NCBI RefSeq assembly: GCF_001577835.2
Contig: NC_029517.1
Coordinates: forward strand, 22,495,736-22,559,735
DNA length: 64,000 nucleotides
Source: Coturnix japonica
Taxonomy: Eukaryota > Chordata > Aves > Galliformes > Phasianidae
Reading direction: 5' to 3'
This document shows positions 1-9,298 of the stretch, piece after piece (positions within the stretch are counted from its first letter, which is position 1; the number at the start of each line of letters is the position of its first letter). The notes under the pieces are model-generated. The model saw only the letters and a list, made by a program, of their open reading frames with translations, searched no databases and was not told the origin of the DNA. The position numbers and the translations under genes are program-made.

Positions 1-1004
1 GAAAAACAGAATTGATAATGTGTCCTGAGGTGATAGACCTCAGATCTATGAGTAATGCTTTTATCTTTGATGTGTCCAAATTGATTTTGTATGTTTTTCT
101 TCATTTGAAGCACAAAACTTGTGGTAAGCTGATCAAACTTAGAATAATCGTGACTAATATTCTTCTGAATTATATATCTGCACATTAATGTGGAAGAATG
201 TGAATATTTCACTAACATAAATTATTTCATTTGAAGACAGGGAGGAACAAGTCCACCACTCCAGGTCTCCCCCATTGGGGGAATCTATGTCTGTCACCTA
301 TCCAAGGAAACATTTAAATCCCCATATGTCCAAATATCCACAGTTTACACTCTCTCAAGATGCAAAAACATCCTCTTCTGGAGGTGTCATTTAAATCCTA
401 GCCATGCTCAGAAGCAAGCTACTTATGTATTGAAAGAGGTTTGGGCTGTACAAATCTCTGCAATTTCATCCCAAATGGGTCTCCAGGGAAGAGTTTTAGC
501 CTTCACTTAGATGTTGACTTATTGCTTATAAAGAAAAATTGGACCCAGCACCAATGTAAAAGGAAAGCCACATAGGTTATGGATTGAAAATAGTTCAGGA
601 GAGGTATAGATACATTTGTGAAGCTTGCAAGCATTGCAAAGCTCAAGATTGCCTTTCTATATAGTTTCATTGAATATTGCTGCCTTCATCCTTTTCTCAG
701 CTTAAAAATACTCAGCAGTATACATTGCCTTTTATGCACTGCCCAGTGAATGCACACCAGCTATGGCAGATTCACATGTAAACTACATTTCAGATTACAT
801 AAAACAAGCCATCTTTTTCCAGACATTTTAAATGACTGCAGAAACTCCCCTCAGCCCTGTAGCACAGTGGTTGTAGATCTTCACTTTTACAGAAGAGCAA
901 ATTGCTGATGAGATGCCAGCCTGAAGTTAGGCAGGTTAACAGAGATCCATGCTTTCTACTGGGGAGAAAGGGACAGGGAGGAAATAGTCCCTCTCTTGTG
1001 AGTC
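1..1004. other. Upstream intergenic DNA, no gene seen
   Basis: AT-rich DNA with no open reading frame of note, no splice-like coding exon and no recognisable repeat. It is probably distal 5' flank of TAC1. Any regulatory content would need cross-species alignment to see. Confidence 0.6.
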
Positions 1005-1445
1005 ACCATCTGGGGTACTGTGTGCAGGTCTGGAGCTTTCAGTACAAGAAAGACAGAGCTGCTGGAGAGAGTCCAGAGGAGGGCCACAAAGATGATCAGA
1101 GGGCTGAAACACCTCCCCTATGAAGATAGGCTGAGGGTGCTGTGCTCATTCAGCCTGGAGAAAAGAAGACTGTGGAGCAACTTCATTGAAGCCTTTCAGT
1201 ATCTAAAGGGAGCCTATAAGCAGGAGGGGAGTCAACTCTTTGAAAGGGTAGATAACAGCAGGACAAGGGGAAATGATTTTAAGTTGAAGGAGGGAAGATT
1301 TAGGTTGGATGTCAGGGGGAAGTTCTTTACTATGAGAGTGGTGAGGTGCTGGAACAGGCTGCCCAGAGAGGCTGTGGATGCTCTGTCCCTGGAGGTGGTC
1401 AAGGCCAGGTTGGATGGGGCCCTGGGCAACCTGGTCTTGCATAAA
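1005..1445 (+). mobile_element. CR1 LINE 3' fragment with open ORF2 tail
   Basis: This is a sense-strand CR1 piece. The frame open from 1020 to 1472 reads through the typical CR1 ORF2 C-terminal signature: LLERVQRRATKMIRG, then LPYEDRLR, then LEKRR, then FRLDVRGKFFTMRVVRCWNRLP, ending in the LDGALGNL block. About 140 codons remain uninterrupted, so the copy is not very old. The usual 3' tail (a GATGATC..CCTTCCAACC hairpin plus ATTCTATG repeats) is absent, so the 3' end is truncated or rearranged, and the 5' end is truncated as in nearly all CR1 copies. Confidence 0.85.
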
Positions 1446-2886
1446 ATGTGGAGGTTGGTGGCTACATTTTAATGAATAGCCATTCCTTCCTCACATTCTT
1501 GGCTGCATAGAAGCAATACTGCTTGCAGCATGCATAGCCCATACACCCAGCTACATGTGCAGCTGTGGGAGCGGAAAGCCAGGCAGAATTGCAAGTTGGC
1601 AGGTTACATGGCAGTTAGTACAGCTGCAAACATCTTTATCATTTCTGTTTGATTTCATTATTCTGGATCTCCTGGGAAAATCATCTTTCTGGGAAACCAT
1701 TCAGGGCACTCTTTAATGATTAATACAAACTTCCAGAAAATATTTGCGTGCATGTACTACAGTGCATCCACGAGGATACAGACACTGAGAAAGAGCACAG
1801 ACCATAAGGGCCAGCCCTTAATGAGATAAGTCCTGATGCATCTTCTGATTAGCTAAAATGCAGTAATTTTGCCTTATCTGGATAATACTATGAAGACAGA
1901 TAAAAGTCACTTCTTATTGCTGCAATCAAGTGACAAGGGAAAGAATTCAGCAGAAAGGGATATGCCTGCTCACACACACAAACTCTTTATAGGTAAGGCT
2001 GAGAGCAGGGGGTCATAAAGCCCCAATTACATTCCTCTACTGTGTGAAACCTGAAAGGATGAAAACTTCAGCTTCTAGACAAGTGATGACCCGGTAGCAT
2101 TTTCCCTTATGAATACATAGGAGCTTGATTTTGTCAACTTCTTAGTTTAATAATTCCTTATTTTGCACCTCAAACTTAGTAAAGGCATCTAGTTGAATTG
2201 GACTGGAACTGGGTATGAGTCTGGTGCAGGTGTTCCTTTTATTACACGTGGCAAGGTTTTAAATTTGCTGAGAAGTCAGCATGACGTGAGTGCTAAAGAG
2301 CCACGGTGAAACCAAACAGATGAAATACCCTCACATGCGACCTGATGAAGAATTCTCAGGTTTCTGTAGCACCCAACAGCAACATGGTCACCTTCGTCCT
2401 TAAGAGACACTTGCATTGTAGCAGCGATAACCCTTCTTTGGATAGGCAGCAACTTTCATAAAACTTCTGCATAATAAACAATGCCCATAAATGCATTTCA
2501 CACTTTATTTTTCCAGCTGAATAATTTGATAGGAAGTGACCTACTTAAAAAAGAACTTGTCACTGACGTGAGCTTAGAACTTCAGAGTTTAAGAAAAATG
2601 AATGTAATGCAAGATTGAAAACTGGAAGAGAAGATGGCCAAGCCATAGAAATGTATTCTACTCCAAGTGGTTATCAAAGCAGCATAGAAGAACGTCCTTG
2701 CTGTTTTCTCTACCTTTTTTTCCACTCTTTGTTTGAGTGTCTGAACTTCTTAGATCTCCCACATATTTCCTCCTTGGGCAATGTCTTTTTCCTTATTTCA
2801 TTTCTATCTCACCATACACGATGCCACCTTCAAGACCAAGCTCACAGATGTTTGTTCCGGGAATGCCTGATTACTTTTATAAGTTC
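1446..2886. other. Intergenic DNA, no gene seen
   Basis: No coding exon, RNA gene or clear repeat is visible. Short open frames near 2615-2979 have no family resemblance and partly run into the following CR1 copy. Confidence 0.55.
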
Positions 2887-3245
2887 ATAGAAAACAGAAT
2901 CATAGATTCACCCAAATTGGGAAAGACCTCCAAGATCATCCAGACCAACCATCCACCTACCACCAACAGTTCCCACTAAACCCTATCCCTCAGTACAACA
3001 TGTGAAAGTTTCTTGAACACCTCCAGAGATGATGACTCCATCATCTCCCTGGGCAGCCCATTCTAGAACCTGACCACACTTTCATAGAATAAATTTTTCC
3101 TAACATCCAACCTCAGTCTCCCCTGGCACAACTTGAGGCCATTCCTTCTAGTCCTATTGCTGGTTACATGGGAGAAGAGGCCTACTGCCATTTCATCATA
3201 GCCTCCCTTCAGGTAGTTGTAGTGAGAGATAAAGTTCTTGCACAG
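2887..3245 (-). mobile_element. CR1 LINE 3' fragment (antisense)
   Basis: Reverse-strand CR1. The + strand shows the inverted tail (ATCATAGATTC, then TTGGGAAAGACC.. GATCATCCAGACCAACC), followed by the inverted ORF2 C-terminal region (CTCCCTGGGCAGCCCATTC, then CTAACATCCAACCTCAGTCTC). On the minus strand a short frame still reads ..[17 protein letters not shown]. The copy is degenerate and 5' truncated. Confidence 0.85.
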
Positions 3246-5418
3246 ACTTTGATACATGGATTAAGAATTCAGAAGGAAGTCTTATAAAAATTGTACAATA
3301 AACAGAAAGCAGGAAAGTACAGGAAAGTCATAAAGAAAAATCATTGAGGACTTCAAAGGCTTATGAAGATGTGGTGAAATTCTGTTGGCATACCAGGAAG
3401 GAAAGAGTGAGACTCACCAAATGCAAACAAGGAAGAAAACAGTGTTATAAATTTGTGAAAGCTGTTTGACAAAGCTCTTACAAAACTATTATTTGCGGGA
3501 AGATCAGATCATTTACTTTTTAGCCTTTTATCCTCGTAAATCTTTTTCAAATGTGCTGTGTTTCTGAGGAAAAATATTAATGCATAAATTATCTTGTTTC
3601 TAACAAGAGGCATAAAAGGGAAGGATTCATGAGTATTTGATCCCAAATTGAACAGCTATTTCAATGAACCACGAGTTGTACCGGAGATGAGTAGCATTCA
3701 TCCCCTTCTGCTGTTGCAATGAACACTGGAAGCTGTGGGGATCAGCAGGAGGACCCAATTCTGAACAAGCCAGGTACTCAGTGTGATTATGACAGGTTCT
3801 GGTGGCAAGATCAAGTATTCACTTGGGTGTTGAAAGCAGGCCAAAGGGATTGGTTTTGATGATCCATCTGCAAAATTGCTTCAGACCAAGGCTGGTTTTG
3901 CAGAGCTCTCTGAGAGAAGACTGCTCTTCCTGCAGAAAAGCTTTACTGAAGGTGTGTTAGGGCTAGATTAAAAATCAACTTCTTATTTTCAGCTGCTGAA
4001 GAAGCAAGCTTAAACCTTCCCTTTTCCCTCACAGGTCACTGTGAAGTAGTTTCCATGTAAGCTTGGACAAGTAGAGCAAAAAGCTTTAGAGTAAGAGCTC
4101 CAGACTCAGAAGGTTTCATTTGAATCGAATAAACTGATTTATAAATATACTTGTAATCAAATAAGCATTCAGTAGACAAACAGAGTCTCTGTTTGTTGCA
4201 GAACAGAGCAATGTCAGCAGTTTTATGCCAAGAGTGATGAACTTGGTTAATTTAAGCATCTGCTCTTTGGCTGCTCTATCAACGTCCTTTGCATTGCAAT
4301 GGGAGTTCACACTTTTCTGGTTGAGCTTAGACCTGTGATGCTCTGAGCTTTCAGGAATAGTTTGTGCCACATCTTGTGTTACGGTGAATGTGGAAAAAGC
4401 ACACTTAGATTTGTGGTTTATAGAGACAGATGTCTTTTTGAAGTGAATATCATTCTGCATTTGCTACTAAAATGTGTTGTTAGAATGACATTTACTGTTG
4501 GCTTCATGAACAAAAAAACAGCAATTATCATGTCTTTCATGTCCTAATCAAAACTGTTTGGAGCATGATGGTAAGGCTCGTCAGAGGAGCTGCAACTCCA
4601 GATTGCAATTTTTTTCCCTTTAGTCTGAATGAAAACAGATGCAGAAATGCTTCAGTCTTGAGAGTTGCTCAGCCCTGCCATCAATAAAGCATCAGGCATC
4701 CATGGGCAGCTGGACACCCTCCTGTTCCTCCTCATCGGCTGCCCCACAGCTCCTGCTGTGCTCCATGCTGAGGTGACTTTGTGTGGTTTTGCTGCTCTCC
4801 CTCTGAGATCCAGCACACTGGGGGTAAATGTGTTACCTATTCCAAGGTAACACATTTCTCTCTCTCATAAGGAGCTCAGCAGAGCTGCATTTATTCCTTG
4901 TTCAGCTGATCATCTATTGAGCTACTAGCTTAGGAGATAGCTTTGAAACACACCATGTATTTTCAGTCAGTATCTTAACACCCTGCCATTTATTTATTTC
5001 AGCTGGTCCAATCTCTTTATCTGACATAGAATGGACAATGTGGGCCTTGGATCAGAGTTAGTGAAGCTCTCCAGATAAGAAGCAACTGACATTGGTGGCT
5101 TGGCAGGGCAAAGAGCAGAGATAGGAGTGTGAAAGTCTGCAGGGATCAGAAGAGTGGGAACGCCACTGCCTTTCATTTTCAAAATTAGAACAAAAGACCA
5201 AACATTGGCATTTCCGGCTGTTGCCAGATGATTACATGTAAGATCAGCTTTTCTTCCTTCTGAATCTGTCCAGAAAAAGGCATTCTGTGGCACAGAGATC
5301 TCACTGCTCCACTTTACTTGTCTGTGAACACCATGTAATTGGTCCTATGCTGTCTGATTTCACAAGCAGTAGAAGAATTTCTCACTATCTTTATGGATGG
5401 AAAGAGAGAGACAGAGAC
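3246..5418. other. Intergenic DNA with a hairpin at 4826-4857
   Basis: No gene is recognised. Several 60-115-codon open frames are present (for example 4116-4460 and 4994-5293 on -) but none shows a known domain, and they lack partners with matching splice phase. A perfect inverted repeat at 4826-4857 is listed separately. Confidence 0.5.
4826..4857. repeat. Perfect 13-bp inverted repeat (hairpin)
   Basis: The left arm AAATGTGTTACCT (4826-4838) and right arm AGGTAACACATTT (4845-4857) are exact reverse complements, separated by a 6-nt loop. No known transposon terminus or RNA family is recognised. Confidence 0.9.
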
Positions 5419-5498
5419 ACCTGTAATGGTAATGGGAGGACAGTTGGACTAGATGACCTTGTAGGTCCTTTCCAACCTTGTGATTCTATGATTCTATG
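5419..5498 (+). mobile_element. CR1 LINE tail-only fragment
   Basis: Only the CR1 3' terminus is present: TTGGACTAGATGACC.. GTCCTTTCCAACC followed by two ATTCTATG units. It is heavily 5' truncated. Confidence 0.85.
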
Positions 5499-7440
5499 CA
5501 TAATTATCATATATGCTTCACAAGCATTAGTATGTTGAAGCATATGTTGTGGAAATGTAAGCCTTCATTAAAAGAAAACAAGCCAACAAAACTGTCATGT
5601 AAAATTTAAGTACAGGTGAAAGGAATTCACTAAGCTGGCTACAGTTAATTAGAAAATCAGGCTGTTGTGAGCTCCAATGCCACTTTGATGGTTCACCAAT
5701 AAATAATCTTACAGTGTCAAAATCCATCACTACCTTGCAAAGATACCACATCTGTGATCAAAATCATTCTATTTCCCCTGGAGACACGTATCCATGAAAA
5801 ATTTAAGAGGTCATCAGTCATGGTCTCTTTCCAATTTGTATGAAGTTACAGCTCTAGCTAAGAACAATTCTGTTCTTGTCACAACAGAAATCAGCCTGAT
5901 CTATTAAAGAAAACACATCACTATGCTTAGGTAGAATGCATCTCGTCCCTTGTTTTTGAAGTTGTATAACATAGATGTTCTGTGGCTTGCTCTGTTACTT
6001 TCAGATACCTCGTAAAGGGATGAAAAGAGATGTCAATACAAATGAGACTTAGGCTTCAGGTTTAAGTACCTTGGCACATTATTATATTGCATAAAGAGTT
6101 GGGAGAACAATGTCAGATGCATTCATCTTGTGTCAAGTGCTCTGAAATTTTATGTCCTTGAACAATTCAGATTTGTATTATGCTCAAAATCTTTCATGGC
6201 TACACTTAATTCGCTGTTTTCCCAGAGCACATTAGCTGTTTGTTGATGGTATAAGAACCACTTAATAATAGTGCAGCAGCTATTGTGTCTTATCATTAAC
6301 TACTGGACTTTTTACTGGAAACCGTAGCATCACCATAAAATTCAAATAAACATTTCACAGAGATCATCACGGAGGATGTATTATATTAAACCCATCTGAA
6401 AAGAAATTCTCTGAGGTGTGTTTCATAGGCACTTGCTTCCCAATTTTTTCCATTAGTGTCAAGATTCAAACCACAACAAGCGCCTTTAAGCTGGTTCCTC
6501 AGTTCAATTAGGGAAATCTCTGGATAATAACTCCAGTGGTGCCTTTCTCTGCCACTTCCATGGGAAATTTTGACCACTCTTTGGCTTATCACAGGTCTAA
6601 TGATCTCCTGATTAATGAACAGAAGTCTTTGTGTTGGCTGATAGACATCTCACAATCTAAGTGCACCGGACGACAGGATCTGTGCAGTGAGGATGGGATG
6701 GACATTCAATACAGATGCCTCGTGCCCACACAGAGTCTCACATATTTATTTGCAATGTAACACATAAATATTAACTCACTGATATTGTGAGAAGACATTT
6801 GCTTTTGTTTCTGTTGAAGAAGCAGGTCTCTTTTTCTTTGCAGAAGTGAGGTCATTTTACTACGTTCTGATGCATACGTAGGGCAAGGAGCAGGTAGCAG
6901 CTCCAGCTGCTCCCATGTGGAGATGTGACCCTTCCTGCCCTACCTCCTACTGCCCCTTCATGTGAAAACTCAACTCAGAAACTCTCTCTAGGAATCAGTT
7001 TTCCTCATTAGCCGTGAAATATGCTCACTTTCTGAAAAGTCCATAGTGTAATGTCCAGATGCTGCAGGTCAAAGAAAGATTAAGAAGTAAGTTCATTTTA
7101 GAAACAGAAATTAGCGAGCTTGACCTATTAGTCATTTCTCCACTCCCACCCAAACTATTAGATAAGTAAGTCTGATATAAAGTGCTTGAATTCATTAACA
7201 TTTCTGAAGAATAGAGGAGACCGAAACACATTCCTTTTAATTTTCCACTTCTTGCTGTCTCTGAAGCAGGAAGATCCTTGTAATTTCATAGGTCAAGCTA
7301 TGGTTACATCCATTTTGATGAACTGCTGGATTACAGAAGAGAGGACTTGCCAGTTCAAACATATCATACTGATCATAGCTCAGACTCCTGGCTGATAGAA
7401 CTGACTTCAGAGGAAGCTGGGAACTCCTGGTACTTCTGTA
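5499..7440. other. Intergenic DNA, no gene seen
   Basis: AT-rich sequence without a recognisable exon, RNA gene or repeat. Open frames of 60-74 codons here have no supporting features. Confidence 0.5.
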
Positions 7441-7560
7441 AAACACAAGGTCTTCAAGAGGAGTGTAGATGTGACACTGAGGGAAATGGGTTAGTGGGCA
7501 TGGTGGATGGTTGGATTCAATGACCTTAGCAGTCTTTTACAACCTCAGTGATTCTCTGAC
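7441..7560 (+). mobile_element. CR1 LINE 3' fragment
   Basis: Diverged CR1 3' end on +: GTCTTCAAGAGGAGTGTAGATG, a GAGGGAAATGGGTTAGTGGG block, the GGTTGGATTCAATGACC.. CTTTTACAACC hairpin and a degenerate ATTCT tail. The block resembles the subfamily of the copy at 20092-20513. Confidence 0.75.
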
Positions 7561-7599
7561 ACTCACAGGATTGTCAAGCCTAGTGTGATATACCAAACA

Positions 7600-7684
7600 T
7601 AATGGACATGGTGGAGAGAGCTGGAGTTGGACTAGATGATGTTTGTGGTCTTTTCCAACTTTAATTATTCTATGGTTCTATGTT
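7600..7684 (+). mobile_element. CR1 LINE tail-only fragment
   Basis: Contains GTTGGACTAGATGATG.. GTCTTTTCCAAC and an ATTCTATGGTTCTATG tail. It is a second independent CR1 end 40 bp after the previous one. Confidence 0.8.
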
Positions 7685-8475
7685 CCTCAGCCACTGAGTC
7701 GGGCAGCCCCCATTAGCTGTGGAGGAACTGCATCCTTCTTCCCTGATCTGCTGAGTCCTGGGGGCTACCCCAGTGTTGGGAAGAGGGTTCCCAACAGCAC
7801 ACCAGGCTGTGCTTTGGGAAATACTTTGGAAATTGGGGAGTGTTTCTGTTGAAGAGGGAGGCCTGGAGTTAGCAGTCAAGGTGCTGGGTCCCCAGTTGGC
7901 CCTACGATTACCTTCCAGTTAAGTGTCCTTGGAGAGGAGGTTTAGCACTTCAGCGGGAGCACCTTGCAGCGAGCAGAGGGACGGTATCAGGGAGCTGATT
8001 TCAGCACTCGAGAGATCTTTTCTTACTCAGAAGTACTGTAAGCTCCTGACAAACCGCACAGAGCGCCCGATGCTGTGCTATGGGATGGCCGCAGGTAGGG
8101 AGCACGTCCTGGAGAGGCAGGGAAAACGTTTGTCCCATCGGAGCGGCCAGAACCTGCGCACTGCTCCGTGCCCGTGTCCCCTCCTCTCCGGGGGCAACCC
8201 GGACCTGCACCGGGTCCCCGCGTCCCATCCCTACCCGCTGCTCGCCCTCCTTCAGCGGAGGTGCGGAGCGGCTCTCCCCTCGGGACGGGCTGAGGGGGAA
8301 GAGAAAAGCGGTGCCCTGTCCCTATACCAGCCCCCTATGCCCGCAGCCCGTGCCCGGTCCCTATATCCCCAGCCCCGGCCCCGGGCAGCCCCGGGAGGCG
8401 CGGCGGGAGCTGGGGGCGGGGGCTGCCGGCCGGGGCGGGGGCTGGCGCGGGGCTGGGACGATAAAAGCGGGGGTA

Positions 8476-8530
8476 ATTGCATTTAGGCAAATGAGGCAGC
8501 CTCGGCCCTCCCCATCGCCAGGTCTATAAA
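8476..8530 (+). promoter_or_regulatory. TAC1 core promoter with TATA box
   Basis: A TATAAA box lies at 8525-8530. Immediately upstream at 8476-8491 is an octamer-like pair (ATTGCATTTAGGCAAATGA). A CCAAT motif follows in the probable start region at 8553-8557. A TATA box at this distance predicts transcription start near 8555-8560. Octamer-like and E-box elements are known in mammalian TAC1 promoters; binding here is inferred. Confidence 0.7.
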
Positions 8531-8554
8531 GTGCGGAGCGCTCCCGCGGGCGGC

Positions 8555-8593
8555 CAATGCGCGGCGAGCAGCGCCCGGCTCCCGCTGCGAACG
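8555..8593 (+). other. TAC1: TAC1 exon 1 (non-coding, 5' UTR)
   Basis: The start is inferred from the TATA box. The end is a good donor, ACG|GTGCGT, at 8593/8594. A non-coding first exon matches TAC1 organisation in mammals. The exact transcription start is not visible. Confidence 0.6.
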
Positions 8594-8597
8594 GTGC

Positions 8598-9145
8598 GTG
8601 TCCTTTCGTCCGTCTGTCTGTCCGTCAGTGTGTGCCTGCAGGCTGGAGGGTGCATGTCTGTGTGTTGGTGGGGGTACGTGCTTGTGGACTTCTATGGGTG
8701 TATGTCTGTATGATGTGTGGAGCTGCGTAGGAGAAGGAGTGCCTGCATGTGCTTGTGCGTCCACACCTGTGTGCTGCATGTGCAAGCCTGGCTTGGGGTG
8801 TATTTGGTGTGTGAGCATCCCTGGACAGAGTGTGTGTGGAGAGCTGAGTGTGCGTGCAGCTCAGGTGTGTGACAGGTGAGCTTATAACTGGGTGTACATG
8901 TACGTGGATAGGTGTGTGTGTGTATGTGAGGGTGTATCCAGCTGTGCACACATCTGTATGTGAAAGTGTGTGTCCATATAGCTCTGCCTTGGTCTGAGGA
9001 TGGGTGCACCTCAATGTGTGTCTGTGTGCTGTGGTGCCCAGCTGCGGGGTGTATGCACACCCAGGGCTGCAAGTGTGTGTTTTTGTGTGTGTGATCTGTC
9101 CATGAGTGTGTACGTGTGTAGGTGTGCAGTGTACCCTGCAGGTGC
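8598..9145 (+). repeat. GT-rich simple-sequence stretch filling TAC1 intron 1
   Basis: About 550 bp are dominated by TGTG-type runs interrupted by short unique words, such as GTGTGTGTGTATGTGAGGGTGTATC and repeated TGTGTGTGT blocks. It is an imperfect, strand-asymmetric (TG on +) repeat. His/Thr-rich minus-strand open frames (8625-9161 and 8692-9201) are translations of this repeat, not genes. Confidence 0.85.
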
Positions 9146-9178
9146 TTACCCTGCACCCCACAGGACATCAAGGCGGCC

Positions 9179-9298
9179 ATGAGGCTTCCGCTGGCTTTCA
9201 CCGTGCTGCTGCTGGCCTCGGCACAGGCACTGGCTGACGAGATGTCCGCTCCCGATGACCTCAGCTACTGGGCAGACTGGGCTGACGGCGAGCAGAAG
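9179..9298 (+). CDS. TAC1: TAC1 coding exon 2: signal peptide and acidic N-flank
   Basis: The acceptor is at 9162-9163, with a 15-nt UTR before the ATG. It encodes residues 1-40, a signal peptide and the acidic segment with DDLSYWADWADGEQK, closely matching the mammalian flank. The donor GTGAGC follows 9298 in phase 0. Confidence 0.96.

Larger units (their letters stand above)
8090..8600. promoter_or_regulatory. CpG island over the TAC1 promoter
   Basis: GC content and CpG frequency rise sharply from about 8090 and peak at 8200-8590, ending at the first exon. The 187- and 149-codon open frames in this block are GC-driven artefacts: they have biased Pro/Arg/Gly composition and no domain. Confidence 0.7.

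Noticed and set aside
7923-8529. 187- and 149-codon + ORFs upstream of TAC1
   Set aside because: They overlap the CpG island and promoter elements and have no domain or partner exon. They are GC-driven frames.
8625-9201. His/Thr-rich minus-strand ORFs of about 170 codons
   Set aside because: They are translations of the GT-rich repeat in TAC1 intron 1, on the strand opposite the gene.
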